Assembly (NCBI GenBank): GCA_007026445.1
Contig: VDMD01000208.1
Coordinates: 1-33,760, forward strand
Length of the DNA: 33,760 nt
Reading direction: 5' to 3'
Origin: Schizophyllum amplum
Taxonomy: Eukaryota > Basidiomycota > Agaricomycetes > Agaricales > Schizophyllaceae
In this document: piece by piece, positions 20,511-29,972 of the stretch
Position numbering within the stretch: the first letter of the stretch is position 1
Layout of the letters: every line of letters begins with the position of its first letter
Notes under the pieces: generated by a model
Told to the model about the DNA's origin: nothing
Seen by the model: the letters and a program-made list of their open reading frames with translations, nothing else
Databases searched by the model: none
Program-made: the position numbers and the translations under genes

Positions 20511-21124
20511 AGGTCTTCTTTATCGACATGCATACCCCACAACCATGTTCCGGTGCCATGGACGCTTATCCCAACCCTGTATTGTGTATCGTGGTGGACA
20601 ATCCGTACGAAGTAATAAGTATTCTTCTCTTAATGCTCCTCTCTGACTCTCATGTAAAGTTGTCCCGTTGTATTCGCTTATATACCCTCTGGTGCATTGA
20701 ACACCTGTCGTGCCATTCCATATTAGGCGTCTGTGGACTTTCGTGTCTCAGTGGTTAAACTTTCACAGGATAGCGTTGTGTATGCGACTATTTGTACATA
20801 TGTATCCCAAGTTGCACCCCGTGGCGTGGGAACATCCTCAAATACGAGCGTGATGGTGCAGTTCACGTCTTCCTCTGGACCTCTTTACTACTTTGACCCT
20901 GTTCGCCGCAGAGTACTCGCCGTTGCTGATACAGCTCATATGTATGCATAAATACGCCTTCAAATGGTCCGACTAAGTGACGCGGCACCGTAGCCACCAC
21001 GCGAGGACGTGCCTTCAGAAGTGAGTTCATTGCAATGCCTGCTATGCTACCACCCCCGCCCCCGCATAGTACAATAAATACAGAGAAATATACAATCCGG
21101 GTGAAGACGTTTAATGGCAAGCGT
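20511..21124. other. Intergenic, convergent 3' flanks
   Basis: About 610 bases between the ATP-grasp stop and the stop of the first small secreted protein gene, which face each other. No coding exon recognised; AT-rich stretches suit 3' untranslated sequence. Confidence 0.4.
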
Positions 21125-21513
21125 TCAGCAGGTAGCCTGGTTGTCGATCTCGACGGTCTTGCCATCGGGGACGTCGTCAGGGTTGTAGTTGTACCTACGC
21201 AAGACGGTAAGTTGTCCATATCATAATCTGCAGTAATTGGCCGACTGACCAGATGTAGTGACCCAGGACCTGGTATCCGTAGTTGATGCGAATGCGTCCA
21301 CACTGCGAGCAAGCGAAGTCAGCCGCGCCTCGACGCTTTGCCTGGGACGCGACTTACCTGCGTCTCATGGTGGCAGGAATCTGCTCCGCCGTCGGGCGGG
21401 CAGTTGATGAGGTCCTGCGGGTTGGTGGGGTCGACGGGGTCGCGCTGCTGGACGGTGGCAGCAGCAGCGAAGCCGCTGAGCAGGACGGTGCAGAGAGCAA
21501 TGGAGAAACGCAT
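21125..21513 (-). CDS. Small secreted cysteine protein, copy 1
   Basis: Three exons (21358-21513, 21250-21302, 21125-21194) with introns of 55 and 55 nt join in phase to a 92-residue protein. Residues 1-19 (MRFSIALCTVLLSGFAAAA) form a signal peptide. The mature part has four cysteines, in INCPPDGGADSC, ETQCGRIRINYG and the terminal TC. The block GHYIWYNYNPDDVPDG lies near the end. It is about half identical to the protein encoded at 22394-22815 in opposite orientation, with the same exon layout (last exons both 70 nt). I know no named family for this motif set and assign no function; secreted and possibly disulphide-bonded is the limit of inference. Starting at 21513 is required for the signal peptide. 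Confidence 0.78.
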
Positions 21514-21597
21514 GCTGTCGTTGAATGGATTAGCTGAAGGTGAGTGGGTGTCGGTGACTTGCGGTGAACTCTGGAGCTGACCTGCTTGCGCCCCAGT

Positions 21598-21604
21598 TCT
21601 TATA
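21598..21604 (-). promoter_or_regulatory. TATA-like box of small secreted protein gene 1
   Basis: TATAAGA on the minus strand, about 85 bases before the ATG at 21513, matching the position of the TATAAAA in the paralogue. Confidence 0.4.
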
Positions 21605-22301
21605 CTTCTGCGCGTTGACCCTGTTTATCTTTCAAATCCGCGGAGTCAGGAATACGCCGCCTCAAATGTCATTTTGGCAGCGTCTCGGACTGCCTCAGCT
21701 CCACTGTCACTCGAGGCTTCCCGTAGTGTTTGGGTTCATGAAGAGCACGAGACGCGACTAGTACGGACGAAGTATACGGCCACTGTTCGCCGAGGATGTT
21801 GAGCGAAGAATGGAACTCAGAGCACGCCTCCAGCATCCGCGGTTTTCTATCGAGGCCTGCATACAGCTCATGCCTGCGGTATGCGTGCCGGAATATGATA
21901 TCGGCCTGGAGCTGCTAGTGCGCAGAGACTTAGTCGGTCTTGATTATTTGGGTGGCCCTGCTCAATGATTTGTTCACGAGTGCGTGTCCGGTTCTCCTTC
22001 TCTAGGAGCAAGACTGACGGCTTAAGACGCGCATCGGTCGGTGAAGACTACACACACATCGTCCCTGCTTTCTCACTATGCAAAGTGTACGAAAATCAGT
22101 GCTCACGGCCTCAATTGATCTGGTTTCGTTCGACGTCGATGCATCGCAGTGGAGCCCCCCACGTACGGCTGTACCATGAAACCCTTTCCGGGACGTCGAA
22201 AGACTCCACAGCTCCCCAAACGTCTTCCGACAACGTCGGCTTCACCGGTCTCGTGAACTTGCATATTTATGCACCGCTGCTGGTGAACACCACGAACACC
22301 G
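21605..22301. other. Divergent intergenic region between the two secreted-protein genes
   Basis: About 700 bases separating the two TATA-like boxes. It must contain the regulatory sites of both genes. I find no open frame with gene character and no obvious long inverted repeat. Confidence 0.4.
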
Positions 22302-22308
22302 TATAAAA
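22302..22308 (+). promoter_or_regulatory. TATA box of small secreted protein gene 2
   Basis: TATAAAA about 86 bases before ATG 22394, followed by a CA/CC-rich leader (caccaccgcctccaccgccc at 22362-22380) that is typical of strongly expressed fungal genes. Confidence 0.5.
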
Positions 22309-22393
22309 GGCTGCGTCTGCGCCTTCGTAGCATCATCAGCTCGACCACCACCTTTCAAGCACCACCGCCTCCACCGCCCTACCAGTATTCATC

Positions 22394-22815
22394 ATGTTCG
22401 CTTTCAAGCCCATCGTCGCCTTCATGTCTCTGGCCGCGTTCGCTGCAGCTATCCGCAACCCGGACAACCCTCAGGACCCCATCAACTGCCCGCCCTCTGG
22501 CGGCGCAGACCTCTGCTCGAAGGAGACGTCGGTGCGTCTTTCGTTGCCACCTCCCCCGTCCAGGCTACGGTCGCTCGCCTTCGAGCTCATCGCCACCCCA
22601 CGGACCGCCCTTGCTGACTTTGTTCTTGTAGTGCGGAGACCGCATTCGCATCAACTACGGGCAGACGGAACAAGGCCACTACATCTGGTACATGTACGTT
22701 TCCCTGTGCTTTGTTGTGGGAGCGGGAATTCATCACGCTGACTAGCAACGACTATGACCCCAACAACCTCCCCGAGGGCATCTCCATCACCACCGACACT
22801 GTGGGGACCTGCTAA
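22394..22815 (+). CDS. Small secreted cysteine protein, copy 2
   Basis: Three exons (22394-22531, 22632-22693, 22746-22815; introns 100 and 52 nt) join in phase to 89 residues. The N-terminus MFAFKPIVAFMSLAAFAAA is a signal peptide. The mature part repeats the layout of copy 1: NPQDPINCPPSGGADLC, ETSCGDRIRINYG, GHYIWY, YDPNNLPEG and a final TC, with four cysteines at corresponding places. Intron positions agree (intron 1 directly before the third cysteine, intron 2 beside the Trp of GHYIW), so the two are duplicates in divergent orientation. No function is assigned; an apoplastic or cell-wall role, as for many basidiomycete small secreted proteins, is only a possibility. Confidence 0.8.
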
Positions 22816-23800
22816 GCGTGTCGTTCTCGACATGATATATATGGGCATGTTATTTATACTCGTTGCAATGTACAAAGGAGGATGCGAAGGTGCATATCAT
22901 GACACGCTTAGAGCCATATGTAGTAAAGCCCAGTACTGTCGGAGGCTGGCCTTTCTTGTTGATGATAAAAGGTTCATATGTCACGAGACTCGTCTTGCTA
23001 CCTTGCCTCCCCAAGCTCTCTAGGCGTGCCCAAGCCTTACATAAATGCTGCCGCTCAAGCGGCCAGATCATCCAGACTGCCCAGTCCACTGAAACTTCAA
23101 AAAGCGCTCGAGGGTTCACGTCGCGCGATCACGTGCCGGTTCAACGCGTGGTTAAACTTCGACTCAAAGTCACAGCGACTCGTTCGCACGAGGAGGGCTT
23201 CTCGTGCTCAGCAGCGACAGGAATATATGCCTTGTAATAGCCTGCGTGTGCAAGAGTAGATACAAGCTTAGGCTGTTACTACAGTCGAGAAGAAAAATGA
23301 ATGCAATCTAGGCGAGCGCGCCCTACCCCCCAGGTCAGTTACTACCCGAACCTTGCTTGATGCGGTGTCGGAGGTAAGTCCTCCGAATAAGCAGCAGAGG
23401 TACCCTTCATCCAACATGCCCCTCGCCTTTTACTAGGGGCATCCGGGATGGTACCTCACTTGATGCTGTGGTTCAATCTTTGGTCTCCCTCGTCTATTGG
23501 GCGATTTCTTTCTTCTTCTTTTTTGTTTCCCGTCATCGTCTACTGCCTAGGCTCTGCATATGTGTGTTCTGCCGCCTGCCGCAGTACGAGCGCCCCTTCA
23601 TTCGCACCTTGTTCATCTATCCGCCTGAAAGCTGTAGGTCCCCTAACCCATGCGCGGTTGCGTTTGTATTGTGCAACTCAGATTTATGTACGAAAGATAG
23701 CGTGCCTTATACCTAAGTACTTCGAGTCTGCAGGGCGGGCAGAGCCCCCTGGCAACCCTACAGTTCGTGTCCGAAGTCTCTACGTGTATGTTGTGCTCTG
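22816..23800. other. Intergenic, convergent 3' flanks
   Basis: Nearly 1 kb between the stop of secreted protein copy 2 and the stop of the Bor1-like gene. Open frames up to about 140 codons exist but lack domains, splice support or gene-like composition. Confidence 0.4.
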
Positions 23801-25983
23801 TCACAACGATCCACCAACGGACTCCATGGTCTGTGAAGACAGTATTGGTCAGGCCTTTGTCGAAGGAGGTCTGTGAACACAAGAGTACGCACGAAAGGAG
23901 ACGCCGTTGGCGCGTCCAGAATCGCCAGCTCCTCCTTCGTAAAGGGCAGACGCGGCACCAGGAGCACCCGCAAAGGAATGAACAGCATGATGATGACCGG
24001 GAACCCAATAGCGGCTATAGTGTCGTTGAGGTCAGTAAGATGCCAGGGAAGCAACGTGCCAGGCACATGTGACATGTCGGGTGCGAGCGACAAGCAGAAA
24101 TCAGGCTTACCGATGGTCTGCGTGATAGCGAACGTCGCGCCGAAGCCGACAAGTTGTAGGGCGACGAAGAGGACGATGCGCGAATTGCGGACCTTGACGA
24201 GGGGCTCGGTGGGTGGGATGAGCTTCCTGTCGCGCAGAAGGTAGTAAATCTTCTGTGTAATGCCGTTGCCGTTGAGTGCGTCGGCGCCCATGTACCAGCT
24301 ACCAGAAGTCAGGCGAGTTGATGCGAACAATGAAGCCCAACGTACAATAAGCCGGCAAGAACACCTAAAACAATGGTCAGTTACAAGTAAAGCAGGAGTT
24401 ACCGTCCAGAGACGCACCTCGTGGGATTAGATTGAGGATATGGAGGAACGGCCCGGTTAGCAAGACGAGGCATAGGGAGCCTTGCGCCAGATTGGAAACG
24501 CGCTGCTCCACTACACCGATGGGATACTCGAGCGCGGTAGTCTTCTCATCGTAAGGGTCCAACATTGTTTCTTCGTCCTCTTTCCGCTGCTTCCCCATTA
24601 CAATGAGCGAAGTCGTGTGTATGGGCGCCTGAGGAATGAGCCCATTCGGAGCGGGGAGGCCTAGCAGACCGGCGAGGAAGGTCGTCACGCCGAGCAAGAA
24701 GAAATCCCAATGAAAGCCCGGAGGCTTGCGAAGCGGGAATTCAGAGCCCTGTGCCATCAGGGACTGCGCAGGCTGTGAGTTGCACGGTGGCAGCGAGGTA
24801 AGTGATGCACTCACAGATACATTGTGGTCGAAGAAAAACAGCACCCAGAGGATGAAGCCGAAGGGTAGAGCGATGCCCACCCATTTGCCCTCGAGCTGCC
24901 AGAACCTCACCAGCCACTCGCGCCCGCTGGCAGGCGTAAAAGCGGGACTGATGGGCAAGGTCTGCGCATTCGCCGCGTTGAATCGTCCCCAGTACGCCAT
25001 CCCCGACGCCGCGATCAGAGAGATGGGCATGCCGTAGTCGGCCAGAAAGCGCCGGACGTGTCGGTGGAAGAATGTCTTCTGGGATAGCGACTGAAAGAGG
25101 AAGGAGGTGACGAGCATTAGGATGGCGACGATGATTGAGACGAAGGGGCCCGCGGCGTCCTGGGGTCCGGTGGATTGTTTGAGCTGACGCGTCAGAACCT
25201 GAATGCCATACTGGAGGTACACCCAAGAGACGTAAAATCCGAAGGTGTCGCATGAAAACAGCGTCACGTATTTCAGGAAGTTGCACCCTACGCGGATGTA
25301 AACATCAACGGTCTGGAGACTCGCATATACTTAACAGTTGAGGATGGCGGTGACCCAGTGGATGATGGCAGCCCATAAGTAGACCCATCCAATGAAGTGG
25401 AGATAGTTTGGCGGGTTGCTCTCCCCCTCTATGATGTCGTATATCGTCTTATTGAACACGGTGATGGGTCCTGGTCCATAGGTTAGATGTATAGGGGGGG
25501 GGGGGGGGGGGGGGGGGGGGTATCACTGGCGCTCCACCAGTCACTCCAGCAACAGTGAGCGGTTGCGCTCCGAAGACAGAGGAATATAAATGCTGCCATG
25601 AAGGACGACATGAGCACCTCACTGACGCCGTACATCTGTGTAGTTTCTATGAGGTCCAGAGAGAACGCGATGCCGGGGAGACACTGCGCTTGTGTCAACT
25701 GGGTGGTCTGCTGAGTATAGAGAATCACGTACTTGGCGAAGAAGATTAGCGCCGTTGCGGGAACGACGCGGGTAGTTGTATGCGTCCTTCCAGTCACTCC
25801 AGTAGAAGGGAGCGCGCGCCCGAATGTCGCGACGTATTCCTGAGCCAAGGGATTGTACCTTGTGAACCCATCCTCCAGGTCTTTCGGCACTGGAGGTATC
25901 TGGGGTAGAGGCGGCGTCGTTTGCGCATCCTCGATGCGTTTCTTCTCTGGTTCTAAGGGAACAGGAACGTCTTGGCGGGACAT
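23801..25983 (-). CDS. BOR1: Bor1-like borate/anion exporter (SLC4-type)
   Basis: Exons on the minus strand run 25983-25538, 25470-25336, 25287-24815, 24763-24418, 24364-24346, 24298-24111, 24014-23893 and 23830-23801. A further intron (25684-25732) splits the first. Family blocks in order: RVVPATALIFFA, SLDLIETTQMYGVSEVLMSS, GPITVFNKTIYDI, NYLHFIGWVYLWAAI, CDTFGFYVSWVYLQYG, LTGPFLHILNLIPRG, WYMGADALNGNGI, QLVGFGATFAITQTI, AIGFPVIIMLFIPLR and the end SPFTMESVGGSL. These identify the bicarbonate-transporter-like Bor1 family, multi-spanning membrane proteins exporting borate. One exon is only 19 nt. Apparent indels cluster in the first exon: about 25808, 25770-25772, 25680-25683 and 25581-25582. 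The rest reads cleanly. The last exon encodes nine residues and the stop. Confidence 0.87.
25494..25520. repeat. Homopolymer: 27 G on the plus strand (27 C on the sense strand)
   Basis: Lies inside a 67-nt intron (25471-25537) of the Bor1-like gene, between the donor GTGGAG and the branch-like CTAAC/acceptor CCAG. The length is hard to sequence and may be inexact. Confidence 0.85.
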
Positions 25984-26262
25984 TGTGAATAGGAAGGTCG
26001 TTTCAATGCGTAGATTTCATAAAGACGGGTAGACAGCGCAAGGTCGCCTGAGTGAGCCGGCAGCGCCTAAGGCGAGTTGAGTCCAGGAAGAGGAAGAGGG
26101 GCATCGCCAAGGAATACAATGGAGAAGACGTGTATGGCTTTGTTTGGAACGTCATTGTATCAGCTTACCTAACTAAGATCGGGAATCGCGATCACCTGAC
26201 ACGCCAGCTTGCGTTCGTTTGCGGCTTGCCTCGAGCGTTCATTCTCTTCCCTTGTATCCCTC
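25984..26262. promoter_or_regulatory. Shared divergent promoter region of the Bor1-like and ABHD12-like genes
   Basis: Only 279 bases separate the two start codons, so both promoters and leaders must fit here. No clear TATA box in either direction. Confidence 0.4.
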
Positions 26263-27697
26263 ATGGCTGCCTTCTTGGACTTCATCACGAAAACGATACT
26301 GCGACGGGAGGACAGTCGCAATGATTACATGGACATGGTCATGCGGAAAGCGCCCCATGTAGCGCTGGGCGTCACCGCGCTCTACTTCAGCACTGTCGGG
26401 TTGCTGTCCGTGCCCTACATACAGCGACAGTACGTGCCATTGACTGTCTCTTGTGGTACTTCTCACAGTTCTTCAGAGCTATCTTCTGCAATGGTATCAG
26501 GCCCCCACGACCAGGAGCCTACGAACGCCCGGGAGAGAGCACGGCCTAGCTCGTACGTGGATAGTCCGCTTCAGGTCAGCTTATACCGATCGCTGAGCTA
26601 ACATGCTGCACAGCCAGCAAGACCCTCAACCTCCAACTGCCTACACCTGATGGCCAGACGTTGGGCGCCTGGTTCATCCTCTCCGACGCGTACTACCACT
26701 CCATCCTCAAGCATGACTGGGAAATCGACTTGCGCCAGGCGCTCACGTCACTCCCCACCATACTCTACCTCCACGATGCCGGCATGACGCGCGCAGCCAA
26801 GGCTTGCGTGACACAGTGCTCCATGTTCTCCTCGCGTCTGTCTGCAAATGTGCTAGCCGTCGACTATCGCGGGTTCGGCGACTCTACGGGCGCGCCTTCC
26901 GAAGAGGGTCTCGCGACCGACGCGCGCCTGCATGGGAATGGCTGCTTCGCAATGGTGCCAACCCGGCGGACGTGGTCATCGTTGGTCATGCCCTCGGTAG
27001 CAGCGTAGCGGCCCGACTCGGTGTGGAGATTGAGAAGGACGGATTGCGCCCGCGCGGCATCGTCTTGTTGAGCCCCTTCTCCAGTATTTTGGAGGCGGTC
27101 CGAACTGTTGGCTTGAACGGCTCGACTCCCTTCCTGAAGCCTTTGAACGTGATACCGAAAGCTACGGGTACGTCGCGCTCATGTACAGACGAATCATTTA
27201 CTCATTTTTGGTAGATTTCGTACTCAGGAGCGTTGTTCCTCGATTCGATACCCTAACCGCAGTGGCCGTCAGTCACTCTCTAGATGTGCTCATCATGATC
27301 GCTAAACCTCTCACAGAATATCAAGGTCGCCGACATTGTCATCGCTCACAGCGAAGACGACTCCGACGTCCCCGCTTCCCACTCTGACAAGCTCTTCCAC
27401 GCCTTCCTCGGCCCCCTCCTCCCGCCCGCTCCCACCCTCCCGTCCAACCCCGGCGCCATCTCCAAAGACGACTGGGAGAAGTTCACACACGAGGTCACCT
27501 CGCGCAAGCAGGCGGAGAAGAACCTCGTGATCGTTAACGAGGTCCGCGACTTCGGCGTTACGAGCGAGTTTGTGGACTCGGACAATGGGGATCGGCGCGT
27601 GATGTTGGTGAAGACACTCGCGGGCGGGCATGGGGCGGTGGGGTTGCAGGAGGGCGTGCAGGATATTGTGGGCAAGTTCTTTGGATTTTTGCCTTAG
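26263..27697 (+). CDS. ABHD12-like membrane-anchored alpha/beta hydrolase (frame broken)
   Basis: Exons 26263-26429, 26477-26552, 26614-27167, 27215-27267 and 27317-27697. A single hydrophobic segment near the N-terminus (VALGVTALYFSTVGLLSVPY) would anchor the protein. The fold shows VLAVDYRGFGDSTG, the nucleophile elbow GHALGSS (Ser replaced at the first position by His-Ala-Leu, so the usual GxSxG is not visible), HSEDDSDVP with the acid, and GGHGAVGL with the catalytic His. LNLQLPTPDGQTLGAWFIL is typical of the ABHD12/13 group, which hydrolyse lysophospholipids or monoacylglycerols. In the elbow GHALGS the central residue that should be Ser is Leu, so activity is doubtful. Frame breaks: a possible GA duplication near 26533 and a loss near 26925. 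Confidence 0.78.
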
Positions 27698-28057
27698 GTG
27701 GTGTCCGGGCGATAGACGACGATCTTATGCTATGCGACGAGGATTTACGGATACGATACTTACGCTAGTGCGCATGTACTGATGGCTGCATATATGTTTA
27801 CACTTCGGATGCTAGCAAATCGCGAGCCTCGTCTGAACGACAGGCTTTTCCTGCGTCGGCTCGACCGTCGAGCCTGCAAGTCGGAAGTTTGGTGTGACTC
27901 ATCTGAAAGTTCCGCCCGAACCTCCGAGAACGATCAAATATGAACAAACAGAAGGTGACTTGTGCGCCACCGTCATGCTGGTCCCTTGTACTCGCTCATG
28001 ATACATCTAATCCTCATCTTGTCCAATTGAACTTTCATACTCTAGTAACTCCGCATC
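27698..28057. other. Intergenic between the ABHD12-like gene and Iwr1
   Basis: About 360 bases of 3' and 5' flank; nothing recognised. Confidence 0.4.
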
Positions 28058-29225
28058 ATGTCTGCCCTTTCTCAGCTCGCAAACACGGCCCTCGCGATGG
28101 ACGTCGATCCGCCTGAGCGGCAGCCGTATACCCTGCTTCGCGTGAAGCGCAAGCGGAATGAGGAGCCGCTGGAAGGACTTGGTACGCTCATAACATTGGT
28201 GACATGTAACAAAAGACATACTGACCTCGCTCCCCAGTCATCGAATCGCGCGCACGCAAGAAGAAGTCGCGCGGGACCGTCGACCTCTTCTCCTTCGCGA
28301 AGACGATGGAGGATAGCGACTGGAATGCGGACGTGCACCAGACACTGAGGGTGCGTGCGCACGAACTGTGCGCTGTGCGATGTGTCTGATCGAGAGCCAG
28401 GATGAAGTGAACCGGCTGAACCGAGAGGCGAAGGAGAAGGAAGCGAGGGAGAAGGAGGCGAGGGAGAAGGCCGCTGAAGCGGACGCGGCTGCCATTGCCG
28501 CACAGCCTGCTGTCGTCTCTCCACCTTCACCAAAGGTTATGCGGGCGCAGAACCAGAGGTACACGGTGGTGCCGCAGGAGCCGGAGCAGCCACAGACGCG
28601 CGCTCCCATGTCCCCGTACGCCTTCATTCCCGCGCTCTCCATATCTTCGCTGCTGATATACCTCCAGACCAAAAGTATGGTCTTCGAAAGAACTAGAGCA
28701 GGCATCACTTGCCCCGGAGGTGAAGATGTACGACGCGGTGCTCGACGACGGCGCGGGGGACAAGCCCGCAAGTCCCATGGACGCCGAGATCGACAAATTC
28801 ATCCCTATGCTGGACGAATACCTGAAGAGTGCGTCGCCATCCCTCCTTCACACTGAACCCTCTAGACCTTACACAATCGCCTAGTGAACGACATCCACAC
28901 CAAAGATCAGGCCGCGGCTGCCGCAGAGGACGGCGCGAACGATTATGTCTGGGACGTCTTCTACCGGCGGACAGCCAACCCGGACGATATCCCCACCAAC
29001 TGGGTGCGACCGTCGACGCAGGACTACGACTCGGCATCCGACTCCGAGGAAAGTGACGAGGCGGACGAGGACTCGAATGCGGAGGACTGGTACGCGAACG
29101 ACTATCCCGAGGAAGACGTTACGGACGAGGATGACCTGTCTTCGGACGGGTTTCATGAGCATTCTGAGCATGAAGACATAGTGCGTGGACGGGGTGAGTT
29201 TGACTCGGATGATGACCCATGGTGA
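28058..29225 (+). CDS. IWR1: Iwr1, RNA polymerase II nuclear import factor
   Basis: Five exons (28058-28181, 28238-28350, 28401-28615, 28668-28828, 28885-29225) join in phase to 317 residues. The C-terminal third carries the Iwr1 signature: NDYVWDVFYRR (about residues 223-233), then a highly acidic stretch with EDWYANDYPEEDVTDEDD. The N-terminus has RVKRKRNEEPLE and RARKKSRG, basic patches that would suit a nuclear signal, and a Lys/Glu/Ala coiled-coil-like run (EKEAREKEAREKAAEA). Iwr1 binds assembled Pol II in the cytoplasm and takes it into the nucleus. The apparent frame change near 28670 is resolved by a 52-nt intron (28616-28667) with a good donor, branch and acceptor, so the gene is intact. 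Confidence 0.85.
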
Positions 29226-29805
29226 AGACTGGGTGAGGATGGCCTCGGTGATCTCGTTCTGCTTTCCAGTGCAACGTCCAATCAGACCAACCCATGTAAT
29301 ACTAGGACATACAGGACAGACTGACAATGCCTATCGATTCGTTGAATCGTTCCCCGTTTACGAACAAAAATTGACGCTACTGAACTACTGCAGAGGGCAC
29401 TCAGTGAATTATTCTTGACGAATATGCTTGAGCCACACTTTGTCGCCCTCATCTGAGATCTGAGCGCTCAAACTCCTTCAACGTAGGCGTCGCGTCGACC
29501 TTCATGATCGCCTTCTAATGGATATAGCTGCTCCCTGAATAGGACGCCCAGCTGGTATGCTAACTGTGATGAGCTGATAGGGCTCGTCTCGCTTGGAAGA
29601 GTCCGCGGTCAGAGAAAATGATGCATGTTGCCTGATGAAAATGCGGCCGAATAGCAGCGCTGCCGAGCAAGGGTGGCCTGAATAGATGCTTGTCTTTGAC
29701 CAAGTGCACTGGCAAAGATGGAGGACAGTGGCAATTGTCTGTGCTACGTAGTGCCGTGGCCCAGCCGTGGCCAGTGGGTCCAGGATCAGGAGAAAGCAGG
29801 AAGGG
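29226..29805. other. Intergenic between Iwr1 and the Myb gene
   Basis: About 580 bases with no coding exon recognised. Confidence 0.4.
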
Positions 29806-29857
29806 CACGTGCAACGGTGGGGCGGACCCGCCGGGTACGAACCACGTGCTTATATAA
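29806..29857 (+). promoter_or_regulatory. Paired CACGTG sites and TATA box upstream of the Myb gene
   Basis: CACGTG at 29806-29811 and 29843-29848, then TATATAA at 29851-29857, about 115 bases before the start codon at 29973. The surrounding CTTATATAATCG also occurs in the bZIP promoter region (4091-4102). Confidence 0.5.
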
Positions 29858-29887
29858 TCGAGGTCCGGGCCCGCCGTCCGAATTTGC

Positions 29888-29956
29888 ATGGATTTTGGAT
29901 TTGGGGACGTTTCCTCCTCCCCGCCCTCGACGCGGCTTGCTTCTCGCGTTCAATGA
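29888..29956 (+). promoter_or_regulatory. Upstream open reading frame of 22 codons in the Myb gene leader
   Basis: ATG at 29888 opens MDFGFGDVSSSPPSTRL and ends at TGA 29954-29956, 16 bases before the proposed main start. A leader this close to the start could reduce or regulate translation; this depends on the transcription start lying upstream, as the TATA box suggests. Confidence 0.4.
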
Positions 29957-29972
29957 CCTCCAGCACGCCCGC

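Noticed and set aside
28616..28680. Apparent frame break in Iwr1
   Set aside because: A 52-nt intron with donor GTACGC, a CTGAT branch and a CCAG acceptor restores phase exactly, and the total is 318 codons.
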